NCBI RefSeq assembly: GCF_014705715.1
Contig: NZ_JACXLC010000001.1
Span: forward strand, 1,656,457-1,720,456
Source: Erythrobacter rubeus
GTDB taxonomy: Bacteria; Pseudomonadota; Alphaproteobacteria; Sphingomonadales; Sphingomonadaceae
Length of the DNA: 64,000 bases
Direction of reading: 5' to 3'
Position numbers and translations under genes: made by a program. Positions within the stretch are counted from its first letter, which is position 1; the number at the start of each line of letters is the position of its first letter. The notes beneath the pieces were generated by a model. That model ran no database searches. It was not told where the DNA came from and was given only the letters and a program-made list of their open reading frames with translations. Below, in pieces: positions 7,951 to 14,960 of the stretch.

Positions 7951-9753
7951 ATGTTCTTTGACGACCGCCTTGCTACCGTGCTGCGCCATCGCGCCGCGAG
8001 CGAGGCGGGCGCGCGCACACAGTTCAGGCAATTGCTCGACATTCTGGGGAACCGCAAATTTGCACCGCAGGATGAGCGCAGCCAAAGCCTTGTCGCCGCT
8101 GCATGGCTGCGAATGGACAAGCTCGCCGAAGATATCCCGGCGGAGCACCGCGCGGCCATGGTTCGTGAAGCCGGTTGGCGGTTTCGCAGCGCCGATCTGG
8201 CCGCACACCTTGCCGATCACGAACCCGAGGTCGCGTCCGCCGCGCTCAATCGCGCGCAGCTATCCAGCGAAGACTGGACTGCGCTCATCCCCCGGTTGCC
8301 GGTTCGTGCGCGGGGCTTTCTGCGCTTGCGCCGCGATCTGCCGGTCGATGCGGAACAATTGCTGGAAAGGCTTGGCGTTTACGATCGCGGCCTGCCTCGT
8401 CCCGAAGAAGAGGCAACGCAAGAGGTAGCCAAGGCTCCAGCGGAGCCCGAACGGGCTCCACCTGCGCAAGCTGCGCCCCCTGCTCAAACCGGTTCCGCAC
8501 CCGAAGCCGCCGCCGAGCTGCCGGAGGAACCGGTCGCCGACGAAGAACCACCGATGTTCCGCCCGGCCGATCCTGCCGATTCCGGTCGCAGCGAGATTTC
8601 CGCGCTGGTCGAGCGGATCGCCCAGTTCCGCCGCACCCGCGATGCCACGCCAACCGACACCGATCGCTCCCCGCGCCTGCCGCTGGGCGAGGTCACTCAG
8701 CCGCGCGATCGCATCATCAGGGGTTTTGGTTTTTCTGCCGACGTAAGCGGGCGGATCGATTGGGCCGAAAGCGAAATCGCGCCCATGGTCATCGGAACGC
8801 GGCTCACGCGGCCGCAGACGCTGGGGCGAAATGAAGACGAAACCCCGCTCGAGCGCGCCTTTGCCCGGCGTCTGCCGGTATCGATGGCGAATTTCCCGCT
8901 GCACGGCGCCGAAGCGATCGCGGGCGACTGGATAGTCGATGCGCAGCCCTCTTTCACCGATGAAGGCAACTTTGCAGGCTATCTCGGCCGCTTTCGGAGG
9001 CTCGGCGGAGCGGGAGATAAGCGGTTGTCACCCGCCGCGCAGGAGGCCGACCGGATTCGCCAGCTGCTCCACGAACTGCGCACGCCTGTCACCGCGGTTC
9101 AGGGTTACGCGGAAGTCATCCAGCAGCAACTGTTCGGCCCCGCCCCCCATGAATATCGCGCGCTGGCGGCCGCCATCGCAGCCGACGCGGCGAGGATTCT
9201 TGCCGGGTTTGAGGAACTCGACCGGCTGGCCAAACTCGAAACAGGCGCGATCGACATCGAGGAAGGCGCGACCGATCTTGCCGACATCGTCGGGCGTATC
9301 ACCAAGCAGATCGGTCAGGTTTTGAGAGCGCGGATGGCCGGTGTCGATTTCGATCCCGAAGCCGCTGGGCCGGTGTTCGTTTCGCTCGATCCGGACGATT
9401 GCGAAGCGCTGATCTGGCGGCTGCTCGCAACGCTCGGCGGACTGTGTGCATCGGGCGAGATGCTCTTCGCGACGATCGAAACCGATGCTGTTCAGGCTCG
9501 GCTGGGCTGCGAACTGCCCGCAAGTCTCATCGCGGAAGAAGATGTGTTCGCCGCCGATGCCAAACCGGTCGACACCGCGATCAATGCCGGGCTCTTTGGC
9601 GCGGGGTTCGCCTTGCGCCTGGCGCGCGCCGAAGCTCGCAGCGCGGGCGGCAACCTGATCGTGGAGGACGACGCGGTCACACTGACGCTGCCGCTTCCTT
9701 CAGGATCGGAAATGGAACCGAGCAAGGCGGAAGATCGGCAGGCCGCTGGCTGA
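7951..9753 (+). CDS. histidine-kinase-like protein with HisKA domain and degenerate ATPase half
   Basis: 600 residues from the ATG at 7951 (GGAG five bases upstream); an alternative ATG is at 7918. The N-terminal 150 residues are helical; an Ala/Pro/Glu-rich linker and a PAS-like central region follow (WAESEIAPMVIGTRL). A HisKA block with the phospho-acceptor His374 is clear in LLHELRTPVTAVQGYAEV. In the C-terminal part the N-box Asn is absent (WRLLATLGGLCA) and the G-boxes are weak, although GFALRLARAEARSAGG resembles the last part of HATPase. It may be an inactive or atypical kinase. No response regulator gene is adjacent. Confidence 0.75.
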   Translation: MFFDDRLATVLRHRAASEAGARTQFRQLLDILGNRKFAPQDERSQSLVAAAWLRMDKLAEDIPAEHRAAMVREAGWRFRSADLAAHLADHEPEVASAALNRAQLSSEDWTALIPRLPVRARGFLRLRRDLPVDAEQLLERLGVYDRGLPRPEEEATQEVAKAPAEPERAPPAQAAPPAQTGSAPEAAAELPEEPVADEEPPMFRPADPADSGRSEISALVERIAQFRRTRDATPTDTDRSPRLPLGEVTQPRDRIIRGFGFSADVSGRIDWAESEIAPMVIGTRLTRPQTLGRNEDETPLERAFARRLPVSMANFPLHGAEAIAGDWIVDAQPSFTDEGNFAGYLGRFRRLGGAGDKRLSPAAQEADRIRQLLHELRTPVTAVQGYAEVIQQQLFGPAPHEYRALAAAIAADAARILAGFEELDRLAKLETGAIDIEEGATDLADIVGRITKQIGQVLRARMAGVDFDPEAAGPVFVSLDPDDCEALIWRLLATLGGLCASGEMLFATIETDAVQARLGCELPASLIAEEDVFAADAKPVDTAINAGLFGAGFALRLARAEARSAGGNLIVEDDAVTLTLPLPSGSEMEPSKAEDRQAAG

Positions 9754-9897
9754 CGCCTGCATTGGGGCGTGTTTCCCACCGCCTGCGCGGGAATTTGGCC
9801 GCTTCAGCAGGAAATTCTCACATTTGCGGAGGCTTGTGCTTGTGAATCGCAAAACACCGCTGTAGGGGCCGTGCTCGTTCGCTCGAAGTGACCTCGT

Positions 9898-9974
9898 GGG
9901 CCTGTAGCTCAGTTGGTTAGAGCTGGCCGCTCATAACGGCTAGGTCGCGGGTTCGAGTCCTGCCGGGCCCACCA
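9898..9974 (+). tRNA. tRNA with anticodon CAU, probably tRNA-Ile2
   Basis: 77 nt including encoded CCA. The acceptor GGGCCTG pairs with CGGGCCC, D-stem GCTC/GAGC, anticodon stem GGCCG/CGGCT with loop CTCATAA (anticodon CAU), and T-arm GCGGG-TTCGAGT-CCTGC all fold. CAU occurs in Met and in lysidine-modified Ile2; the C-G pairs at acceptor positions 4-69 and 5-68 match known TilS determinants of tRNA-Ile2 rather than elongator Met. The fold is certain; the amino-acid identity is likely. Confidence 0.93.
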
Positions 9975-10009
9975 TTTCGTCATGGCGGTGCGAACGAAGA
10001 GATGAATGT

Positions 10010-10086
10010 CGGGGAGTGGCGCAGCCAGGTAGCGCACCTGTTTTGGGTACAGGGGGTCGGAGGTTCGAATCCTCTCTCCCCGACCA
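10010..10086 (+). tRNA. tRNA-Pro (UGG)
   Basis: 77 nt with encoded CCA. Acceptor CGGGGAG pairs with CTCCCCG, anticodon stem CCTGT/ACAGG encloses loop TTTGGGT (anticodon UGG), and the T-arm GGAGG-TTCGAAT-CCTCT is intact. Its last 20 bases plus two beyond recur at 22022-22043, so this gene is the attachment site of the downstream element and has been kept intact by the integration. Confidence 0.97.
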
Positions 10087-10088
10087 TC
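10067..10088 (+). repeat. attL, left copy of the 22-bp attachment direct repeat
   Basis: It spans the T-arm/acceptor 3' half of tRNA-Pro plus two downstream bases and is identical to 22022-22043. The bases just outside the match differ on both sides. Confidence 0.93.
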
Positions 10089-10199
10089 TCATCGTCTCAT
10101 GTGGTCCCATTGCCTCTCAGGGACCGCAGAAAACAGCGAAATTTGGCCATTTTTCGTTGAATAAGCGTCTCATGCCTTCTCATGGCATCTCACGGATTT

Positions 10200-10247
10200 G
10201 TTGGGCTGTATGTTGTCAAAGCCCAACGTCGCTGCGAAAAGCCCAAC
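10200..10247. promoter_or_regulatory. attL-side cluster of GTTGGGCT/AGCCCAAC repeats, candidate integrase arm sites
   Basis: GTTGGGCT occurs at 10200-10207 and its complement AGCCCAAC at 10220-10227 and 10240-10247, the last two exactly 20 bp apart and directly upstream of the integrase ATG. The same octamer occurs twice at the attR end (21966-21985). Further copies lie inside the integrase reading frame (10422-10429 and 10463-10470). Arm-type binding is inferred from position and recurrence. Confidence 0.5.
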
Positions 10248-11447
10248 ATGGCACTTTCGGACACAAAGCTTCGCAGCCTCAAGCCTCGTGAGAAAACATA
10301 TAAGCTCGCGGATGGTGGAGGGCTGATAATCGCGGTTTCGCCAAAGGGGCGAAAAACGTGGAAACTAGCCTATCGATTCGCAGGGAAACAAAAGGAGCTT
10401 ACGGGCGGGACATACCCGTCGGTTGGGCTTGCGGCTGCGCGGACTTGGCGCGACAAAGCGAAAGCCCAACTATCCGAGGGCATTGATCCGAGCGAGGCAC
10501 GCAAACAAGCTCGGCGGCAAATCGAACTTGAAGATGCAAATAGCTTTGAGCAAGTCGCTCGTGAGTGGCACGAGAGCCGGAAGCCGAGGTGGAGCGAGCG
10601 CTATGCTTGGATCACACTTCGTAGGCTCGAAGCAGATATTTTCCCTGAAATTGGCGACGTGCCCATCTCCAAATTGGCATCGAGGCAGATACTAGCGGCA
10701 GTACGCAAAGTCGAAGATCGCGGCTCAATTGAGATGGCCAAGCGCTTGAACAGCATCGTCGGTGAGGTGTTTCAGTATGCCGTGGCGCTTCAACTTGCAG
10801 AGCGAGACCCATCCAAGGACCATTTGGGCGCTCTGAGGAAACGCATCCCTGTTCAGCATCACAAGGCACTTCCACAACGTGAATTGCCTCAGTTCTTCGA
10901 AAGACTCCACGCTGATCCCCCAGAGCCCATGACGACGATCGCCCTTCTTTTCACGATTTACACCATGGTCAGAACGAACGAGACCCGTTTCGCAGTTTGG
11001 AGCGAGTTAGAGAATCTGGACGGCAAAAAGCCACTTTGGCGCATTCCGGCGAAGCGGATGAAGATGCGATACGAGCACCTGGTGCCGCTCACGCCCACAG
11101 TTGTCGCGCTGTTGAAGGAATTACGCGCACTTCGACTTCCCGGCCCTCACCTATTCCCAGGGCTCAGAAAAGGGGTGATGAGCGAGAATACAATGCTCTT
11201 TGCTCTGTACAGGCTAGGGTACAAGGGGAAGGCAACTGTTCACGGCTTTCGTGGATTGGCTTCCACTGTTCTCAACGAATCGGGCAAATTTCAATCTGAC
11301 TGGATCGAACGGCAGTTGGCCCATGATGAAAGGAACCAGGTGCGGGCAGCATACAATTCGGCACAGTACCTCCCAAAGCGGCGCGAAATGCTAGAATGGT
11401 GGGCACAATATCTCGACAACAGACGGGCCGAAGCGGCATTGCTCTAG
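10248..11447 (+). CDS. P4-type tyrosine recombinase / integrase
   Basis: 399 residues from the ATG at 10248, where the N-terminal DUF4102-type arm-binding domain begins (MALSDTKLRSLKPREKTYKLADGGGL). The catalytic domain shows the Arg of TMVRTNETRFAVW, the HxxR of VHGFRGLAST, the second His in LAHDERNQ and the nucleophilic Tyr in AAYN. It would catalyse site-specific integration at the adjacent tRNA-Pro 3' end. An upstream in-frame ATG at 10182 adds 22 residues of non-conserved sequence across the repeat cluster and is less likely. No excisionase gene was recognised. Confidence 0.94.
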   Translation: MALSDTKLRSLKPREKTYKLADGGGLIIAVSPKGRKTWKLAYRFAGKQKELTGGTYPSVGLAAARTWRDKAKAQLSEGIDPSEARKQARRQIELEDANSFEQVAREWHESRKPRWSERYAWITLRRLEADIFPEIGDVPISKLASRQILAAVRKVEDRGSIEMAKRLNSIVGEVFQYAVALQLAERDPSKDHLGALRKRIPVQHHKALPQRELPQFFERLHADPPEPMTTIALLFTIYTMVRTNETRFAVWSELENLDGKKPLWRIPAKRMKMRYEHLVPLTPTVVALLKELRALRLPGPHLFPGLRKGVMSENTMLFALYRLGYKGKATVHGFRGLASTVLNESGKFQSDWIERQLAHDERNQVRAAYNSAQYLPKRREMLEWWAQYLDNRRAEAALL

Positions 11448-11456
11448 CTCGCCCAA

Positions 11457-11942
11457 TTGACGCGCACCATGCCAGGAGAAGAGAGTTTGCGAAGCAATGA
11501 ACCCGAAACAAAAGAAACACATATCAATTGGCGACTGCCTAACTTTTTCACCTACGCATTGTTCGTCCTACTTCTTATCGCTCTAAATACTGAATCACCA
11601 GGCCAGTACTTCGACAGTATCGAGGACTCCGACATAAACAGCGTCACAGTCGGGGTGCTTGCAATCCTAACTCGCTGGAATGCGACGCTGTACGCTGATC
11701 GGGTTGACGCGTTCAATCCGCCTACCCCTCTCGATGCCAAAAGAGCCAATGAGCAAGTGAAGGCTCTTGCAAATGCCATAAACGCGATTGCCGCTGCCGC
11801 ACTGATAGCCGTTTGTGTAAAGCAACTACCCCTCGATGAGCCAAATTATACGCTTATCGTAATAACGGCAGGATTTGCTTTCTGGGTCCATACAGGGGGA
11901 CGAAATCTATTGGGGCGTCTGAAAGACGAGTCGACAAGCTAG
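11457..11942 (+). CDS. hypothetical membrane protein, element cargo
   Basis: 161 residues with hydrophobic segments at about 28-44 (PNFFTYALFVLLLIAL), 108-121 (INAIAAAALIAVCV) and 131-147 (YTLIVITAGFAFWVH); the region between is charged and soluble-looking. No family recognised. It starts 9 bp after the integrase stop and ends 3 bp from the convergent TerL stop, so it sits between integration and packaging genes, where satellites and prophages often carry accessory functions. Codon use is more AT-rich than in the neighbours. A membrane-linked exclusion role would be speculation. Confidence 0.7.
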   Translation: MTRTMPGEESLRSNEPETKETHINWRLPNFFTYALFVLLLIALNTESPGQYFDSIEDSDINSVTVGVLAILTRWNATLYADRVDAFNPPTPLDAKRANEQVKALANAINAIAAAALIAVCVKQLPLDEPNYTLIVITAGFAFWVHTGGRNLLGRLKDESTS

Positions 11943-11945
11943 GCT

Positions 11946-13703
11946 TCATCCTATCCATTTCGATCGGATAACGGGCGCCTTCGCTTTAGGCGCGGCGCGG
12001 CTGGAAAGTTCCTCTTCGCGCCGCTCAGGATTTGCAGCAACTAGTTCGCGCGCTGCCGTCGCATAGACAACGCAGTCGAGAGCTTCAGCGCGCCGCCCGG
12101 CGATGCGAACGAATTGCCGGACCGGGCGGCCACGGTGATACCGTATGACGCGCCGCTCGCTCGCCAATTGCTCGTACCATTCCTCGCTGAGCGTGTCGCT
12201 GAAGCGCATCGAACGCCCATGCACGAGTCGCTGCAAGAGATTCGCTTTCAGCCCGTCCACACCTACGAGGAAAAGCCGAGTCCCTTTCGATTTCGACATT
12301 TGCAGCGCGGGCCGATTGCCGCTTACGCCCTTCCCAGCCACCACGCGCCACCCATAGCGGGCATGGGCGAAGCGATATACGAGATCGGTCACACCACCGT
12401 CGCCGGAATCGATCAGTGCTGCGTCAATTCGGAGCGTGCCGCCTTTCGGATGTTCCCATTTCGACTTGAGAAAGTCGTCCAATTCGATCCAGGTCGAGTC
12501 CTCGTGCGATGCTCCCCAAATCACATGGTGAGCGAGCACAAGGCACTCATCGCGAGACCAGCCGAGCAAGGTGGTTTCCAGCCGGTCGTCTTGTACGTCG
12601 ACTCCGGCTGTTACGAAGAGGACTTCGGGCGGAATGTCATCTAATCCGAACGGCTCAGCCCGCGACTTCAGCTTACCCTCGTCAATCTCCTCGGCAGCCT
12701 CGCGCCACCCTTCCGCGAGGATGGTGTTGACGAAAACCTGAAGCTCATCAGGCCCATTCCGCTTAGCTTGGACGAACTCGGAAGCAAGAACACCCCACGA
12801 AGCGTTTTTTAGCGTGCTCACGAGCGCGTTGAGCCGGAAACCCGCATGACCTTCTACATGAGGCGCAGTGGCTCGCCAGACGCCGTTCTCGACCATTTGA
12901 GCCTTGTGACGCTCATCGATCATCGATCGGCAGTGTGGACACTCAAATGACGCCGTCTCGGGCTTGTCCGGCTCCCATTTGATGTGCCCCCAGAGAATTT
13001 CGGTGAAAGTGCCGCACTCGGGACAAGGGACCTCAAACGTGCGCTGATCGGACCCGCGATAGGCGCGCAAAATGTTGGACGTGTCTTCGAGAGTGGGCGT
13101 TGAGCCTGAGATAATCTTACGGTTGGCGAAGCTAAGTGTGCGTTGCTCGGCCAAGGCGAGCGGGTTGCCTTCGACCGTCGGCTCCATTGCGTCTACTTCG
13201 TCCATCAAGAGGATGCGAACCGTGTGCGCTCGAAGGTTGCGAGGCGACTTTGCCGCGACAATCTTGAGGCTCCCACCAGGAAAGCGCCGCGACAGAAGCG
13301 TATTGCGCCCCCGCTCGCGCCCATCATCGGAGAGGAGGCCTTGCCGGGCCGGACTCGCTTCGAAGATCGGCTCCACGTCGCTCGTCATGTAGTTCCGGCA
13401 ATCGTCCTGCGTCGGCAAGAGGCACATGATAGGCGAGGGTTCATTCGCGATGTAACTTGCCAGCGTCCCGGACAGCAACGTGGTAAAGCCCACGCGCACC
13501 GGCTTCACGATCGTGACCCTCGTCACCGATGGATCGCAAATTGCGTCGGCAATGCCCCGCTGATACGGCCACAGGCGGACAGGACCGGGAAGCGCTGAAA
13601 CAGTTGAGGGCAGCCGCATTTCGGTTTCGATCCAATCGGCTAGCGAGAGGCGCGGCGGCGGCCTGAGGGCCTCAAGGGCGCTAGATCGAACTTGCTCAAG
13701 CAC
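11946..13703 (-). CDS. phage terminase large subunit, lambda GpA family
   Basis: 585 residues from a GTG at 13703, the position that restores the family N-terminus (LSLADWIETEMRLP) and overlaps the previous stop by 8 nt (GTGCTTGA). The ATPase half has the deviant Walker A KPVRVGFTT typical of GpA (compare lambda RVGYSK) and a Walker B-like ILLMDEVDAM. CPECG and CPHCR form a zinc-finger-like pair near the middle, and VTAGVDVQDDRLE starts the nuclease domain. It cleaves and translocates DNA into proheads. It is the last gene of the leftward block, with TerS two genes upstream. Confidence 0.93.
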   Translation of the reverse strand: MLEQVRSSALEALRPPPRLSLADWIETEMRLPSTVSALPGPVRLWPYQRGIADAICDPSVTRVTIVKPVRVGFTTLLSGTLASYIANEPSPIMCLLPTQDDCRNYMTSDVEPIFEASPARQGLLSDDGRERGRNTLLSRRFPGGSLKIVAAKSPRNLRAHTVRILLMDEVDAMEPTVEGNPLALAEQRTLSFANRKIISGSTPTLEDTSNILRAYRGSDQRTFEVPCPECGTFTEILWGHIKWEPDKPETASFECPHCRSMIDERHKAQMVENGVWRATAPHVEGHAGFRLNALVSTLKNASWGVLASEFVQAKRNGPDELQVFVNTILAEGWREAAEEIDEGKLKSRAEPFGLDDIPPEVLFVTAGVDVQDDRLETTLLGWSRDECLVLAHHVIWGASHEDSTWIELDDFLKSKWEHPKGGTLRIDAALIDSGDGGVTDLVYRFAHARYGWRVVAGKGVSGNRPALQMSKSKGTRLFLVGVDGLKANLLQRLVHGRSMRFSDTLSEEWYEQLASERRVIRYHRGRPVRQFVRIAGRRAEALDCVVYATAARELVAANPERREEELSSRAAPKAKAPVIRSKWIG

Positions 13704-14196
13704 AGGCCGTCCGTTTCTCAAGCACGCGATCAAAAACCGATGGCCAGTACTTGTATTCTCGCTCGAAGTTGTCCGCCACGAGGCGTGCGTATGGCGTCCC
13801 CTCTTCGCGCAGGAAATCCAACAGGTCTTTAGCTTCAGCGGTGTATTTGATCCAAGCACGCGGGACACGACAGCTACGGTCGCCGTCGCGACGGTTATAG
13901 ATTACCTCGCAATCGCGAACGATCATCAACTGCCAGATCATGCTTCCGGCTGCGTAATACATGGAGAACGGGGTGTGATATGACCCCCAACCGTGGACAT
14001 AACCGTAGAGACCGGGCGCGAAAAGTTCGGGGCGCAATGCAAAAACTCCATCGCGGGCCGCCCTAGCTTCCACGTATCCTTCGAGCGGGTACTGGAATCC
14101 CTTCCGAATGAATGAGGTCGAGTCCTCGCTCGCCGCGCGCACCATGTACGAGAACCCACGTCCCGTCGGCTCTTCAGTCCATTGTTCATCAATCAT
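13696..14196 (-). CDS. hypothetical protein between small and large terminase genes
   Basis: 166 residues from the ATG at 14196, which overlaps the TerS stop by 8 nt (ATGATTGA), mirroring the junction with TerL. The sequence is rich in aromatic residues (GYVHGWGSYHTPFSMYYAAGSMIWQLM) with a charged C-terminal helix (KYWPSVFDRVLEKR). I recognise no family. Tight coupling to both terminase genes suggests a packaging- or replication-related role, but this is inference only. Confidence 0.75.
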   Translation of the reverse strand: MIDEQWTEEPTGRGFSYMVRAASEDSTSFIRKGFQYPLEGYVEARAARDGVFALRPELFAPGLYGYVHGWGSYHTPFSMYYAAGSMIWQLMIVRDCEVIYNRRDGDRSCRVPRAWIKYTAEAKDLLDFLREEGTPYARLVADNFEREYKYWPSVFDRVLEKRTACA

Positions 14197-14713
14197 CGGC
14201 TTTTCCTTTCGCGGTTTCTGTGAGGGCATCGCGCACTTCCCGATCGATCACGGCCACGTCATCGGCTGAAAGGTGAGCAAGTCGAGCTTGGACGCGGGCG
14301 GGGATTGAAAGCATTGCGGCGCGAACGGTCCGAAGGACGCCGCTCCATTCGCGCTCCACGTTCTCGGCTGGCACAAGCTCGCCGCGCGCCTGCGCATTCT
14401 TCAGCGCCACCGCATCGGCTTGCTCACGCTTCAGCCTCAGGTTCTCTTCCGCCAATGCCGACTTCGCGGTCCCCGTTGCGGGCCGCCCGTAGTGCGCCTG
14501 ATCGCGCAACCACTCGCAATAGGTGCGAACCGACGCCTGAAGGTCGAAACGGTTCTTGCCGAGCTTCACGACATGGCCTTCGGTCTCATGCCGATAAATC
14601 TGGCGAGAGGACAAGCCGAGCCATTCGGCTAGCTCATCCGCCCTGCCTTCGACCGGACCAGGTGAGCCGAGCAAATCATCGATTCCGATCTCACCGGCCA
14701 TTTTCGATTCCAT
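14189..14713 (-). CDS. terminase small subunit-like (Nu1-type) DNA-packaging protein
   Basis: 174 residues from the ATG at 14713 (a second ATG at 14701 is possible). An N-terminal winged-helix region (ADELAEWLGLSSRQIYRHETEGHVVKLG) resembles the lambda Nu1 DNA-binding domain. A long charged helix (AEENLRLKREQADAVALKNAQA) and a C-terminal SGVLRTVRAAMLSIPARVQARLAHL follow, the latter characteristic of Nu1-like proteins. It would bind the packaging site and recruit TerL. The non-coding repeat block at 14797-14960 lies directly upstream and could be its target. Confidence 0.85.
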   Translation of the reverse strand: MESKMAGEIGIDDLLGSPGPVEGRADELAEWLGLSSRQIYRHETEGHVVKLGKNRFDLQASVRTYCEWLRDQAHYGRPATGTAKSALAEENLRLKREQADAVALKNAQARGELVPAENVEREWSGVLRTVRAAMLSIPARVQARLAHLSADDVAVIDREVRDALTETAKGKADD

Positions 14714-14811
14714 TTTGAATTTTCTGTAGCGAGCCGAATTTCGCGCTCGGCGCTCCCCGCAACGGCGCACCCCGAGGGAAGGACCCAAGCCCAATCAGTC
14801 CGGGCATCGAA

Positions 14812-14860
14812 CGGACCGGACTCCGGACCGCCCCTAAGGGGCGAGTCCGAGTCCGTCCGG
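14812..14860. repeat. long GC-rich imperfect inverted repeat between primase and TerS genes
   Basis: Arms 14812-14834 and 14838-14860 surround a TAA centre. The innermost CGCCCC/GGGGCG pair is perfect, and outward blocks of CGGAC/GTCCG and CGGACT/AGTCCG match with single-base slips. It sits in non-coding DNA. It could form a cruciform or a strong RNA hairpin, and may belong to an origin, a packaging site or an intra-operon attenuator. Confidence 0.7.
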
Positions 14861-14890
14861 TCCCGATTTCGACATGCCGCACCCCCTTCA

Positions 14891-14960
14891 AACCGGACTG
14901 GCGCGGACTCAGGCGGACTAAAGCGGACTCGCTGAGACGATGTGAGACACCATGGGACAC
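14891..14960. repeat. seven-unit 10-bp-phased GGAC/AGAC repeat array, candidate origin or packaging site
   Basis: Seven consecutive 10-bp units start at 14891. Units 1-4 contain CGGACT at 14894, 14904, 14914 and 14924; units 5-7 contain GAGAC, GAGAC and GGGAC at 14934, 14944 and 14954. GAC at positions 6-8 of every unit is invariant. The spacing equals one helical turn, as in protein-bound iterons. The array ends at the primase stop codon and lies before TerS, so the primase-helicase or TerS is the natural candidate ligand. Confidence 0.8.

Noticed and set aside
9898..9974. Calling the CAU tRNA an initiator tRNA-fMet
   Set aside because: The first acceptor pair is G-C rather than the mismatch typical of initiators, and the anticodon stem lacks the three G-C pairs before the loop.
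14891..14960. Interpretation of the 10-bp repeat block as a CRISPR array
   Set aside because: Units are 10 bp with no unique spacers and no cas genes are present.
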